From the NCBI RefSeq assembly GCF_040448685.1, contig NZ_CP159290.1:1736001-1800000 (forward strand): DNA of 64,000 nt. The letters are read 5' to 3'. A program made the translations under genes and the position numbers. The stretch's first letter is position 1; each line of letters opens with the position of its first letter. Source of the stretch: Cellulosimicrobium sp. ES-005. Lineage in GTDB: Bacteria; Actinomycetota; Actinomycetes; Actinomycetales; Cellulomonadaceae. Shown here piece after piece: positions 1 through 9,370 of this stretch. The notes under the pieces were generated by a model. The model made no database searches and was not told where the DNA came from. It saw only the letters and a list, made by a program, of their open reading frames with translations.

Positions 1-1
1 C

Positions 2-1162
2 CTCGACGACCGGGTGCTCGGGCAGCCGCTGAGCACGCTGTCCGGCGGTCAGCGCCGCCGCATCGAGCTCGCGCGCATCCTGTTCTCCGGGGTCGAGACG
101 CTGCTCCTCGACGAGCCGACGAACCACCTCGACGCGGACTCGATCATCTGGCTGCGCGACTACCTCAAGTCGTACGGCGGCGGGTTCGTCGTGATCTCCC
201 ACGACGTCGAGCTGCTGCGCGCGACCGTGAACAAGGTCTTCCACCTCGACGCGAACCGCGGCGAGCTCGACCAGTACAACCTCGGGTGGGACGCCTACCT
301 CGCGCAGCGCGAGTCCGACGAGCGCCGCCGCCGTCGCGAGCGGCAGAACGCCGAGAAGAAGGCGGGCGCGCTGCTCGCCCAGGGCGAGAAGATGCGCGCC
401 AAGGCCACGAAGGCCGTCGCCGCGCAGCAGATGATGCGCCGCGCCGAGAAGATGCTCGCGGGCATCGAGGGCGAGCGGCAGACCGACAAGGTCGCCAAGC
501 TGCGGTTCCCCAAGCCGGCGCCGTGCGGCCGCACGCCGCTCACCGCGAGCGGGCTGTCCAAGGCGTACGGGTCGCAGGAGGTCTTCGCGGGCGTCGACCT
601 CGCGATCGACCGCGGCAGCCGCGTCGTCGTGCTCGGCCTCAACGGCGCCGGCAAGACGACGCTCCTGCGCATCCTCGGCGGCGTCGAGCAGCCGGACACG
701 GGCGAGGTGCACCCGGGCCACGGCCTGAAGATCGGCTACTACGCCCAGGAGCATGACACGCTCGACATGGACGCGACCGTCGTCGAGAACCTGCGCCACG
801 CCGCGCCCGACCTCACCGACACGCAGGTGCGGTCCGTGCTCGGGTCGTTCCTGTTCTCCGGCGACGACGCGGACAAGCCGACCAAGGTGCTGTCCGGCGG
901 GGAGAAGACGCGCCTCGCGCTCGCGACGCTCGTCGTCTCGGCCGCGAACGTGCTGCTCCTCGACGAGCCGACGAACAACCTCGACCCGGCGTCGCGCGCC
1001 GAGATCCTCGGGGCGCTCAAGACGTACGAGGGCGCGGTCGTCATGGTCACGCACGACGACGGCGCGGTCGAGGCGCTCGAGCCCGAGCGCGTCCTGCTGC
1101 TGCCGGACGGCGACGAGGACCTGTGGAGCGACGACTACGCGGAGCTCGTCTCGCTGGCCTGA
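2..1162 (+). CDS. ABC-F family ATPase, 5' end cut by window edge
   Basis: This is the C-terminal 386 residues of a soluble tandem-ATPase ABC-F protein. The family acts on ribosomes (translation factors and antibiotic resistance) and has no membrane domain. The frame is open from base 2, so the start lies upstream. Visible in order: first-domain signature LSGGQRRR, Walker B LLLDEPTNHLD, a charged helical linker rich in R/K/E/A (roughly 90-160), second-domain Walker A GLNGAGKTT, signature LSGGEKTR and Walker B LLLDEPTNNLD. The 3' end overlaps the convergent SURF1 gene by 28 bp. Substrate or subfamily (EttA, Uup or resistance type) cannot be told from this half. Confidence 0.93.
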   Translation, partial: LDDRVLGQPLSTLSGGQRRRIELARILFSGVETLLLDEPTNHLDADSIIWLRDYLKSYGGGFVVISHDVELLRATVNKVFHLDANRGELDQYNLGWDAYLAQRESDERRRRRERQNAEKKAGALLAQGEKMRAKATKAVAAQQMMRRAEKMLAGIEGERQTDKVAKLRFPKPAPCGRTPLTASGLSKAYGSQEVFAGVDLAIDRGSRVVVLGLNGAGKTTLLRILGGVEQPDTGEVHPGHGLKIGYYAQEHDTLDMDATVVENLRHAAPDLTDTQVRSVLGSFLFSGDDADKPTKVLSGGEKTRLALATLVVSAANVLLLDEPTNNLDPASRAEILGALKTYEGAVVMVTHDDGAVEALEPERVLLLPDGDEDLWSDDYAELVSLA

Positions 1163-2172
1163 GCGGGCCGTCGGTCCGGCGCGGTCTCACGGCCTGCGCC
1201 GAGCTGGGCGTCGACGAGGGCGTCCTCCTCGTCCTCGGCGCTCGGCCGGCGGCTGCGCGGCTCACGCCGTGCGCGCGTGCCGGCGGGATCCCGGGCGGCG
1301 AGCAGGTCGCCCGCGGTGAGCGTCGTCTCCTCGCCGCGCGCGTCCCGGCGGGCGCGGCGGACCAGGAGCCAGAAGCCGGCGACCGCGCCGATCGCGAACA
1401 CGCCCCACTGGAACGCGTACGACAGGTGCGACCCCGGGTCGGTGTCGGGCTTGGGCAGCGCCTCCAGCGTCTCGGCCGCGGGCGGCACCTCCGTGCGGAG
1501 CTGGCCGTACGCGCCGACGGTCCGGCCCTCGGCCCACGCGGCGCCGTCGGGCCCGGCGGCGAGCACCTGGTCGGTGGCGACCGCCTGGACCTGCCCGTCG
1601 GGAGCGTCCCGGCCCGACGGCGGCTCGTCGCCGCGCAGCGTCACGGTCGCCTCGACCTCGCCCTCCGGGGGCACGGGGACGTCGCCCGGCGTGACGGCGT
1701 CGCTGCCGAGCGGCACGAACCCGCGGTCGACGACCACGACGAGCCCGTCGGGCGCGGACGGCGTGGGGTTCGTCACGAACGGGACGAGCACGTGAAAACC
1801 GGGGCTGCCGCCGACGGGGCGGTTGCGCAGGAGGACGGTCGCGTCGGTCTCGTAGCGGCCCACGAGCGTCACGGGACGCCAGAGGTCGGCCTCGTCGAGC
1901 GTGGCGCCCGGACCGTCGAGGACCTCGTCGACCGGGACGGGCTCGGACGTGTAGTTCGTCTCGATGCGCTCGATCTCCGCCTCGCGCGAGACGTACCGGT
2001 TCCACTGCCAGCGCCCCGCCACGAGGCACAGGGCGACCAGGACGACCACCCCGACCGCGAGGGTCACCCACTGGCGCGGCGTGCGCGGCTGGTGGGCCTC
2101 CGTGGTGGCGCGCTCCGGCGTCGGGCCTGCCGGGGCGCCCGACGCCGGGCCCGACGGTGCAGCCTGCGTCAC
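1135..2172 (-). CDS. SURF1 family cytochrome c oxidase assembly protein
   Basis: A 345-aa membrane protein of the SURF1 family, which helps assemble cytochrome c oxidase (haem a insertion into subunit I). It has an N-terminal transmembrane helix (WVTLAVGVVVLVALCLVAG), the family's GRWQWNRY motif just after it, a periplasmic domain containing LLRNRPVGGSPGFHVLVPF and VDRGFVP, and a second helix near the C-terminus (FAIGAVAGFWLLV). The tail after that is charged and low-complexity. GTG at 2172 is chosen because it overlaps the stop of the upstream 82-aa gene as GTGA. Last gene of a three-gene coupled operon. Confidence 0.9.
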   Translation of the reverse strand: MTQAAPSGPASGAPAGPTPERATTEAHQPRTPRQWVTLAVGVVVLVALCLVAGRWQWNRYVSREAEIERIETNYTSEPVPVDEVLDGPGATLDEADLWRPVTLVGRYETDATVLLRNRPVGGSPGFHVLVPFVTNPTPSAPDGLVVVVDRGFVPLGSDAVTPGDVPVPPEGEVEATVTLRGDEPPSGRDAPDGQVQAVATDQVLAAGPDGAAWAEGRTVGAYGQLRTEVPPAAETLEALPKPDTDPGSHLSYAFQWGVFAIGAVAGFWLLVRRARRDARGEETTLTAGDLLAARDPAGTRARREPRSRRPSAEDEEDALVDAQLGAGRETAPDRRPAQASETSSA

Positions 2173-2417
2173 GGGGCCGCCCGGCGCTCGAGCTCGTCGA
2201 CCGGCACGGTCGTGCGCCAGAACGAGCGGGCGCCGAGGAACGTCTCCAGGTGCTCGCGGTGCGCGTCGCACGCGAGCCAGACCTTGCGCCGCTCGGGCGT
2301 GTGGATCTTGGGGTTGTTCCACAGCAGCCCCCACGCGGCCGACTCACGGCAGCCCTTGGCGCTGCACACCAGGTCCTCCTCGCCGACGGGGTCGGCGAGG
2401 CCCAGCACATCGGTCAC
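2169..2417 (-). CDS. Conserved 82-aa Cys/His protein between DUF3099 and SURF1
   Basis: Small soluble protein of unknown function, commonly seen beside SURF1 genes in actinobacteria as far as I recall. It carries C-x3-C (CSAKGC) near residue 20 and C-x2-H (CDAH) near residue 50, spaced like a possible metal site, plus the conserved-looking WGLLWNNPKIHTPERRKVW. Start and stop each overlap the neighbours by 4 bp (GTGA on both sides), implying translational coupling with DUF3099 and SURF1. Homologues sometimes carry an 'acetone carboxylase' label, but nothing here resembles that enzyme. A metal or haem role in oxidase assembly is only a guess from context. Confidence 0.8.
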   Translation of the reverse strand: MTDVLGLADPVGEEDLVCSAKGCRESAAWGLLWNNPKIHTPERRKVWLACDAHREHLETFLGARSFWRTTVPVDELERRAAP

Positions 2418-2782
2418 CGGTCGTCCTCCTCGTGGTCCTGCGGGTCGCGCGGTCCTGCGCCGGCGATCCCGTGGGATCCCGGCACCCCGGCCGCGGGCAG
2501 CGCGCGGTGCTCCATCGGCGAGGTGTCGTACTGGGCCTGGTCGCGCCCGGCGTTGGCGATGAGCACCGCGCTGTACGGCAGGACGATCGCCGCAGCGGCG
2601 AACACCCAGGTCAGCCAGCTCGGCGCGACGAGGATCGCGGCCACGAAGCACACGATGCGGATACCCATCTGGATGAGGTACTTGCGCTCGCGGCGCGACT
2701 GGTCGGCGGCCAGGGGCTCCGGGGCTGACGTGATGCTCGGGACCGCCTCGGCCGACCTCCGGGCCGTGCGTCGTGTGCTCAC
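2414..2782 (-). CDS. DUF3099 family small membrane protein
   Basis: A 122-aa protein with two hydrophobic segments (about residues 39-55, IRIVCFVAAILVAPSWL, and 58-75, VFAAAAIVLPYSAVLIANA), separated by a short turn and followed by a polar tail. It matches the DUF3099 family of actinobacterial small membrane proteins; function unknown. It is the first gene of the operon with the 82-aa protein and SURF1. The GTG start at 2782 sits 6 nt after a TAGACT hexamer, so the message is probably leaderless. Confidence 0.8.
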   Translation of the reverse strand: MSTRRTARRSAEAVPSITSAPEPLAADQSRRERKYLIQMGIRIVCFVAAILVAPSWLTWVFAAAAIVLPYSAVLIANAGRDQAQYDTSPMEHRALPAAGVPGSHGIAGAGPRDPQDHEEDDR

Positions 2783-2788
2783 CCGTCC

Positions 2789-2794
2789 AGTCTA
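2789..2794 (-). promoter_or_regulatory. -10 element TAGACT of the DUF3099-SURF1 operon (leaderless)
   Basis: On the minus strand TAGACT (2794 to 2789) is followed by 6 nt and then the GTG start at 2782. This spacing places the transcript start on the start codon. No Shine-Dalgarno lies between. Confidence 0.5.
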
Positions 2795-2806
2795 CGTTTG
2801 TCGGGA

Positions 2807-2823
2807 CCCCACAAAGTGTGGGG
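2807..2823. promoter_or_regulatory. Palindrome in the DUF3099/fabG divergent region
   Basis: CCCCACA-AAG-TGTGGGG, a perfect 7-bp inverted repeat with a 3-bp centre. It lies 13 bp upstream of the leaderless DUF3099 -10 hexamer and about 170 bp before fabG. It could be an operator. The rest of the 208-bp divergent region shows no other clear element. Confidence 0.35.
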
Positions 2824-2990
2824 GAGCGGTGTGACCTCGCCGTACCGCGCACGGCGGGGCCTGCGCACGGTACGGTCGGTGCGGCGCGTTCGCGCGGCTC
2901 CGTCACGAGCCCGCACGGGCCCCCTGGCACCGGCCGTGCGGGACCCGTCCCCGGCCGCCGTCCCACCCGACCGTCCCGAGGAGCCGCACC

Positions 2991-3716
2991 GTGTCCGAAG
3001 CCACCGCACCCGCCCCGCGCACCGTCGTCGTCACCGGCGCGAACCGGGGGATCGGCCGCGCCATCGCCGAGCGGTTCGTGGCGAACGGCGACCGCGTCGC
3101 GACCGTCTACCGCGGCGGCGACCTGCCCGAGGGCGTGCTCGGTGCCGTGGCGGACATCACCGACACCGCCGCCGTCGACGCCGCGTTCACCGAGATCGAG
3201 AAGGAGCTCGGGCCGGTCGAGGTGCTCGTCGCGAACGCGGGCGTGACGCACGACCAGCTCCTGCTGCGCATGACCGACGAGGACTTCGAGTCCGTGATCG
3301 ACGTCAACCTCACCGGCACGTTCCGCTGCGTGCGCCGCGTGAGCAAGGGCATGATCCGGCTGCGTCGCGGACGCATCGTGCTCGTGTCGTCGGTGATCGG
3401 TCTGTACGGCGGCGCCGGGCAGGTCAACTACGCGTCCTCCAAGGCGGCGCTCGTCGGCATGGCGCGCTCGATCACGCGCGAGCTCGGGTCGCGCAACATC
3501 ACGGCGAACGTCGTGGCGCCCGGGTTCATCGACACCGCGATGACCGCCGAGCTCCCCGAGGAGCGCCAGGCCGCGTACAAGGCCGCGATCCCCGCCGGGC
3601 GCTTCGCGCAGGCCGACGAGGTCGCCGGGGTCGTGCAGTTCCTCGCGTCCGACGACGCCGCGTACGTCTCCGGGGCCGTCATCCCCGTCGACGGCGGTCT
3701 CGGCATGGGTCACTGA
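2991..3716 (+). CDS. fabG: 3-oxoacyl-ACP reductase FabG
   Basis: A 241-aa short-chain dehydrogenase reducing 3-ketoacyl-ACP to 3-hydroxyacyl-ACP with NADPH in type II fatty acid elongation. Visible: cofactor motif TGANRGIG (about 15-22), NAG (about 81-83), and the catalytic Ser-Tyr-Lys set (VSSVIG; YASSK). Also present are the family's VAPGFIDTAMT and C-terminal SGAVIPVDGGLGMGH. The GTG start follows a GAGG-containing leader. fabI lies 107 bp downstream, the same fabG-fabI pairing as mabA-inhA in mycobacteria. It therefore probably serves the same elongation cycle. Confidence 0.95.
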   Translation: MSEATAPAPRTVVVTGANRGIGRAIAERFVANGDRVATVYRGGDLPEGVLGAVADITDTAAVDAAFTEIEKELGPVEVLVANAGVTHDQLLLRMTDEDFESVIDVNLTGTFRCVRRVSKGMIRLRRGRIVLVSSVIGLYGGAGQVNYASSKAALVGMARSITRELGSRNITANVVAPGFIDTAMTAELPEERQAAYKAAIPAGRFAQADEVAGVVQFLASDDAAYVSGAVIPVDGGLGMGH

Positions 3717-3823
3717 CCCGACGCGCGTCCGGGCCACGGTCACTCGTGCGCCCGCGCCCCCTCTCTTTCAGTACGCTCAGCCTCAGCGCGCCCGCACGGC
3801 GGGTGCACGACGGAAGGAAACCG

Positions 3824-4591
3824 ATGGGTCTGCTCGACGGCAAGAAGCTCCTGATCACGGGAGTGCTCACCGACTCCTCGATCGCGTTCCACGCGGCGCG
3901 CCTCGCGCAGGAGGAGGGGGCCGAGGTCGTGCTCTCCTCGTTCGGCCGCCAGATGAAGCTCACGCAGGCCTTCGCCAAGCGCCTGCCCGTCGAGGCGCCC
4001 GTCGTGCAGCTCGACGTGACGAACGACGACGACCTCGCCGGCCTGGCCGACGCCCTCCGCGAGCACACCGACCGCCTCGACGGCGTCGTGCACTCGATCG
4101 GCTTCGCCCCGCAGAGCGTCATGGGCGGCAACTTCCTCTCGGGCACCTGGGAGGACGTCGCCACCGCGCTCCAGGTCTCGACGTTCTCCTACAAGTCGCT
4201 CGCGGTCGCCGCGAAGCCGCTCATGACCGACGGCGGGGCCGTCGTGGGTCTCACCTTCGACGCGCAGTTCGCGTGGCCGGTCTACGACTGGATGGGCGTG
4301 GCGAAGGCCGGCCTCGAGTCCGCGAACCGCTACCTCGCGCGCGACCTCGGCCCCGACGGCATCCGGGCCAACCTCGTCTCCGCGGGCCCGATCCGCACGA
4401 CGGCCGCCAAGTCCATCCCCGGCTTCGAGCAGATGGAGGACGGCTGGCCCAAGCGCGCGCCCCTCGGCTGGGACCAGACGACGGCGGAGCCCGCCGCGCG
4501 CGCGGTCGTCGCGCTCCTGTCCGACTGGTTCCCGGCGACGACCGGTGAGATCGTGCACGTCGACGGCGGCGTGCACGCCATGGGGCAGTGA
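3824..4591 (+). CDS. fabI: Enoyl-ACP reductase FabI (InhA-like)
   Basis: A 255-aa NADH-dependent enoyl-ACP reductase catalysing the last step of each fatty-acid elongation round. The N-terminus has the divergent cofactor loop of the family (ITGVLTDSSIAFHAA). HSIGFAP follows near residue 90. The Y-x6-K type active site (VYDWMGVAKAGLES) and the AGPIRTTAAKSIPGF substrate loop are present. ATG at 3824 is preceded by GGAAGGAAA, a good ribosome site. It ends at 4591, with the phosphatase gene 14 bp on, likely co-transcribed. By family this is the target of isoniazid- and triclosan-type inhibitors. Confidence 0.95.
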   Translation: MGLLDGKKLLITGVLTDSSIAFHAARLAQEEGAEVVLSSFGRQMKLTQAFAKRLPVEAPVVQLDVTNDDDLAGLADALREHTDRLDGVVHSIGFAPQSVMGGNFLSGTWEDVATALQVSTFSYKSLAVAAKPLMTDGGAVVGLTFDAQFAWPVYDWMGVAKAGLESANRYLARDLGPDGIRANLVSAGPIRTTAAKSIPGFEQMEDGWPKRAPLGWDQTTAEPAARAVVALLSDWFPATTGEIVHVDGGVHAMGQ

Positions 4592-4605
4592 CTCAGGAGG
4601 AGAGC

Positions 4606-5142
4606 ATGGGCGCGGAGACCATCGACGGCGGCGTGCGCCGCCTCGTCCTCCTGCGCCACGCCAAGGCGGAGCCGGGCGGCGGGAGCGTCGACGACGTGCT
4701 GCGCCCCCTCGCGCTCAACGGGCGGCGCCAGGCGGGCCGGGTCGGCGGCGCGCTGCGCGAGACGGGGCTCGTCCCCGAGCGCGTGCTGTGCTCGTCGGCG
4801 CTGCGCACGCGCCAGACCTGGGAGCTGCTCGCCGCCCACCTGGGCGACGTGGACCCGGAGGTCGTGGTGAGCGACGGCCTCTACGCGGCCGACGTGACCG
4901 ACGTGCTGGACCTCGTGCGCACGACGGACTCGCGCGTGCGCACGCTGCTCGTCGTCGGGCACGAGCCCACGATGGCGGCGACGGCGTCGCACCTCGCAGA
5001 CCCGGCGTCCGACGGTGGGGCGCTCGCCCAGGTGCGCGTCGGCGTGCCGACGGCGACCTACTCCGTCCTGGAGTCCGCGACGGCCTGGGACGCCTGGGCG
5101 CCCCGCAGCGCGCTGCTCACCTACGTGGGTCGCCCGTCCTGA
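4606..5142 (+). CDS. SixA-type histidine phosphatase family protein
   Basis: A 178-aa member of the histidine phosphatase (phosphoglycerate mutase-like) superfamily, resembling SixA phosphohistidine phosphatases. The catalytic LRHAK motif (residues about 19-23, in place of LRHG) and the second catalytic His in VVGHEPTM (about residue 115) are both visible, as is SSALRTRQTW. ATG at 4606 is chosen over an upstream GTG at 4588 because AGGAGGAG ends 5 nt before it. It sits directly after fabI and ends at a strong hairpin. Substrate unknown; protein phosphohistidine is the family guess. Confidence 0.85.
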   Translation: MGAETIDGGVRRLVLLRHAKAEPGGGSVDDVLRPLALNGRRQAGRVGGALRETGLVPERVLCSSALRTRQTWELLAAHLGDVDPEVVVSDGLYAADVTDVLDLVRTTDSRVRTLLVVGHEPTMAATASHLADPASDGGALAQVRVGVPTATYSVLESATAWDAWAPRSALLTYVGRPS

Positions 5143-5161
5143 CGGTCGCGCCCTGCTCGTG

Positions 5162-5205
5162 ACGCGAGAGAGCCCTGGTCCGTGCGGACCAGGGCTCTCT
5201 CGCGT
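5162..5205. terminator. Bidirectional hairpin between phosphatase gene and serB
   Basis: A perfect 20-bp stem with a GTGC loop (5162-5181 / 5186-5205) lies between two convergent genes. No T-run follows on either side, so it is a U-less actinobacterial-type terminator candidate. Confidence 0.75.
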
Positions 5206-5217
5206 GGCCGTCGCGGC

Positions 5218-6002
<785 letters not shown>

Positions 6003-6006
<4 letters not shown>

Positions 6007-7244
6007 TCGACGACCGTCCCCTTGGGGACGACGGTGATACCGGACTCGGTGACCGTGAACCCGCGGGCGCGGTCCTGCTCCGGGTCGAGCCCGATGCGCG
6101 CCTGCTCGCCCACGACGACGTTCTTGTCGATGATCGCGCGGTGGACCTGCGCGTGCCGGTGCACCTGGACGCCGTCCATGAGCACGGAGTCCGAGACGGA
6201 CGACCACGAGTGCAGGTAGGTGCCGGGAGAGAGGACCGAGCCGACCGCCGTCGCGCCCGAGATGATCACGCCGGGCGAGACGATCGAGTCCGCGGCGTGC
6301 CCGAGGCGCCCGCGGCCCGCGTGCACGAACTTCGCGGGCGGCAGGCCCGTGTAGCCCGTGTGCAGCGGCCACTCCTCGTTGTAGAGGTTGAAGACCGGCG
6401 TGACGGCGATGAGGTCCTTGTTCGCGTCGTAGTACGAGTCGATCGTCCCCACGTCGCGCCAGTAGTCGCGGTCGCGGTCCGTCGAGCCGGGGACGTCGTT
6501 GCGGATGAAGTCGTAGACCGCCGCCGTGCCCTTCTCGACGAACGCGGGCACGATGTCGCCGCCCATGTCGTGGCGCGAGTCCGCGTTCGCGGCGTCCGAC
6601 GTCACGGCCTCGACGAGCGCGTCGGTGTCGATGACGTAGTTGCCCATCGACGCGAGCACCTCGTCGGGCGAGTCCGCGAGGCCGACCGGGTCCTTGGGCT
6701 TCTCGCGGAACGCCGCGATCTTCGTCGGGTCCTTCGGGTCGGTCTCGATGACGCCGAACTGGTCCGCCATGGAGATCGGCTGCCGGATGCCCGCGACGGT
6801 GAGCTGCGCGCCCGACTCGACGTGCGCGTCGACCATCTGGGAGAAGTCCATGCGGTACACGTGGTCCGCGCCGACGACGACGACGATGTCCGGCCGCTCG
6901 TCGTCGATGATGTTGAGGCACTGGTAGATCGCGTCCGCGCTGCCGAGGTACCAGTGCTTGCCGACGCGCTGCTGCGCGGGCACCGGCGCCACGTAGTTGC
7001 CCAGGAGCGACGACATGCGCCACGTCTTGGTGATGTGCCGGTCGAGGCTGTGGGACTTGTACTGCGTGAGCACGATGATGTGCAGGTAGTGCGAGTTCAC
7101 CAGGTTGGACAGCGCGAAGTCCACGAGGCGGTAGATGCCCCCGAACGGCACCGCGGGCTTGGCCCGGGACGCGGTGAGCGGCATGAGGCGCTTGCCCTCG
7201 CCCCCGGCGAGGACGATGGCGAGGACTCGTGGTGCGGCGGCCAT
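6003..7244 (-). CDS. glgC: Glucose-1-phosphate adenylyltransferase GlgC
   Basis: A 413-aa enzyme making ADP-glucose from ATP and glucose-1-phosphate, the sugar donor for glycogen and maltose-1-phosphate synthesis. The N-terminal pyrophosphorylase motif [12 protein letters not shown], the [10 protein letters not shown] segment, [10 protein letters not shown], and the glucose-1-P region FREKP are present. A left-handed beta-helix C-terminus follows (repeats such as [20 protein letters not shown] and [24 protein letters not shown]). Length is normal. Divergent from glgM across 129 bp, as in mycobacteria. The ATG lies 6 nt after TACCGT, so it is probably leaderless. Confidence 0.96.
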
Positions 7245-7250
7245 GCCCAG

Positions 7251-7366
7251 ACGGTAGCCCCTCGGGGCGGCACCACGCAGCAGGGACCCGCATCGTGGGC
7301 GCGGCGCGTCCGCGCCGTGCGCACCGGCGGTCATCGCGGGACCGTGGCGGGCGACTCGGCTACGGT
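7251..7366. promoter_or_regulatory. Divergent glgC/glgM promoter region
   Basis: The minus-strand hexamer TACCGT (7256 to 7251) stands 6 nt from the glgC ATG. The plus-strand hexamer TACGGT (7361-7366) stands 7 nt from the glgM GTG. Both placements predict leaderless transcripts. No clear operator was recognised between them. Confidence 0.5.
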
Positions 7367-7373
7367 GTGGCGC

Positions 7374-8585
7374 GTGAGAGTGGACCTGCTGACCCGTGAG
7401 TACCCGCCGCACGTCTACGGCGGCGCCGGCGTGCACGTCGCCGAGCTGTCCGCGGTCCTGCGCCGCCACGTCGACGTGCGCGTGCGCTGCTTCGACGGCC
7501 CGCGCGCCGAGGACGACGTGACCGGCTACTCGGTCCCGGGCGTCCTGTCCGGTGCGAACGCCGCGCTCGGGACGTTCGGCGTCGACCTCCAGATGGCCGA
7601 CGACGTGGCGGGCGCCGACCTCGTGCACTCCCACACCTGGTACGCGAACCTCGGCGGCCACCTCGCGGGCCTCCTGCACGGCGTCCCGCACGTGCTCTCC
7701 GCGCACTCGCTCGAGCCGCTGCGCCCGTGGAAGGCCGAGCAGCTCGGCGGCGGGTACGCGCTGTCGTCCTGGGCCGAGCGCACCGCGTACGAGGGCGCGG
7801 CGGGGATCATCGCCGTGTCCGGTGGCATGCGCGACGACATCCTGCGGGTCTACCCGCAGGTCGACCCGGCGAAGGTTCACGTGGTGCACAACGGCATCGA
7901 CCTCGACGGCTGGCGGCGTCCGGAGTCGGAGACGCAGCGCGGCGGCGCGGACGGGGTCGTGCGCGCCCTCGGGATCGACCCCGACCGTCCCGCCGTCGTG
8001 TTCGTCGGCCGGATCACGCGCCAGAAGGGCCTGCCGTACCTGCTGCGCGCCGCACGCTCGCTGCCCGACGACGTCCAGCTCGTCCTGTGCGCCGGAGCCC
8101 CCGACACCCCGGAGATCGCCGCCGAGGTGAGCGGTGCCGTCGCCGAGCTGCAGAAGGAGCGCAGCGGCGTCGTCTGGATCGAGCAGATGCTCCCGCGAGC
8201 CGAGCTCGTCGCCGTGCTCGCCGCGTCCACCGTGTTCGTCTGCCCGTCCGTGTACGAGCCGCTCGGCATCGTCAACCTCGAGGCCATGGCGGTCGGCCTG
8301 CCGGTCGTCGGGACCGCCACGGGCGGCATCCCCGAGGTCGTGGACGACGGCGTCACGGGCCTCCTCGTGCCCATCGACCAGGCGGACGACGGCACGGGCA
8401 CCCCGCTGGACCCCGACCGGTTCGTCGCGGACCTCGCGGCCGCGCTGACCCAGGTCGTGAGCGACCCCGAGCGCGCCGCCGAGATGGGCCGTGCCGCGCG
8501 GCAGCGCGTCGAGGACCACTTCGCGTGGGACGCGATCGGCGAGCGGACGCTCGACGTCTACCGGACGGTGCTGGAGCGGTCGTGA
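7374..8585 (+). CDS. glgM: GlgM/GlgA-type glycosyltransferase (GT4)
   Basis: A 403-aa retaining glycosyltransferase with an N-terminal [20 protein letters not shown] and a C-terminal donor-site block ([41 protein letters not shown], including the E-x7-E motif). Annotated homologues are called glycogen synthase. The mycobacterial orthologue divergent from glgC (GlgM) makes maltose-1-phosphate from ADP-glucose for the GlgE pathway, and the context here is identical, so GlgM is my preferred call. GTG 7374 is chosen for the leaderless spacing and the family N-terminus. The end overlaps the SRPBCC gene by 4 bp. Confidence 0.88.
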   Translation: MRVDLLTREYPPHVYGGAGVHVAELSAVLRRHVDVRVRCFDGPRAEDDVTGYSVPGVLSGANAALGTFGVDLQMADDVAGADLVHSHTWYANLGGHLAGLLHGVPHVLSAHSLEPLRPWKAEQLGGGYALSSWAERTAYEGAAGIIAVSGGMRDDILRVYPQVDPAKVHVVHNGIDLDGWRRPESETQRGGADGVVRALGIDPDRPAVVFVGRITRQKGLPYLLRAARSLPDDVQLVLCAGAPDTPEIAAEVSGAVAELQKERSGVVWIEQMLPRAELVAVLAASTVFVCPSVYEPLGIVNLEAMAVGLPVVGTATGGIPEVVDDGVTGLLVPIDQADDGTGTPLDPDRFVADLAAALTQVVSDPERAAEMGRAARQRVEDHFAWDAIGERTLDVYRTVLERS

Positions 8586-9064
8586 CCACCGCGGGAGCCG
8601 GCCGGGTCGACGAGGCGTCGCGCCTCGTCGCCGCCGCGCCCCGCGACGTCTACCGGGCCCTCGTCGACCGGGACGCGCTCGCCGCGTGGCTCCCGCCCGA
8701 CGGCATGTCGGGCCGTTTCGAGCGCTTCGACCTGCGCCCCGGCGGCGGCTACCGCATGGTCCTCGCCTACGACGACCCGCAGGCCGACCCCGGCAAGACC
8801 GGCGAGGGGACCGACGTCGTCGACGTCGCGATCGTCGACCTCGTCCCCGGCCGGAGGGTCGTGCAGCAGGTCGACTTCGCGTCCGACGACCCGGCGTTCG
8901 CCGGGACCATGACGATGACCTGGACCGTCGAGCCCGCAGACGACGGCGCCCGTGTCACCGTGCGGGCGACGGGCGTGCCGTCGGGCATCTCCCCGGAGGA
9001 CCACGCCACCGGGATGGCGTCCTCCCTCGCGCACCTCGACGCGCACGTGACGTCGCGCTCCTGA
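8582..9064 (+). CDS. SRPBCC (AHSA1-type) domain protein
   Basis: A 160-aa START/Bet v1-like fold protein of the AHSA1 type: N-terminal [29 protein letters not shown], a central [12 protein letters not shown], a beta-strand [19 protein letters not shown], and the C-terminal helix with [13 protein letters not shown]. The fold binds small hydrophobic ligands; no reaction can be assigned. GTG at 8582 overlaps the glgM stop (GTGA), so it is coupled to glycogen synthesis, but a functional link is only inferred. Confidence 0.85.
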   Translation: MTTAGAGRVDEASRLVAAAPRDVYRALVDRDALAAWLPPDGMSGRFERFDLRPGGGYRMVLAYDDPQADPGKTGEGTDVVDVAIVDLVPGRRVVQQVDFASDDPAFAGTMTMTWTVEPADDGARVTVRATGVPSGISPEDHATGMASSLAHLDAHVTSRS

Positions 9065-9109
9065 CGGCGCGCGCACGGGGTGCGGGTGCCCGAATGGTCG
9101 GCGCGTCGT

Positions 9110-9151
9110 GAGACGTGGCCCTCCGGCGCGCTCCACGAGGGGCCACGTCTC
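9110..9151. terminator. U-less hairpin after the SRPBCC gene
   Basis: GAGACGTGGCC (9110-9120) pairs perfectly with GGCCACGTCTC (9141-9151), and the stem extends inward with C-G and T-G pairs. It resembles the stem after the siderophore-interacting gene. The rest of the 9065-9370 gap holds no gene I can support. Confidence 0.6.
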
Positions 9152-9370
9152 GCTGCTCACCCCGCGCCACCGGGCGACGTCGATCGTGACCCGCCGGTCC
9201 GTGCGTCCGGCTGACCGAATCGCCGGGGGAGCGGGACGGCGAACCTCCGTTGTCCACAGGGCGGGACGCGCGGTTCCGTCGGCGGTGCGGTTTCGCTAGG
9301 TTGCTGGGCAGTCCGCGCGCCCCGTCGGTGTGGCGTGCGGGGTGGTTCGCATCGATCTGCAGGGGGTCTC

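Noticed and set aside
2169-2417. Acetone carboxylase annotation sometimes attached to the 82-aa protein
   Set aside because: The sequence is far too short and has no carboxylase features. Only Cys/His pairs and a conserved context are visible.
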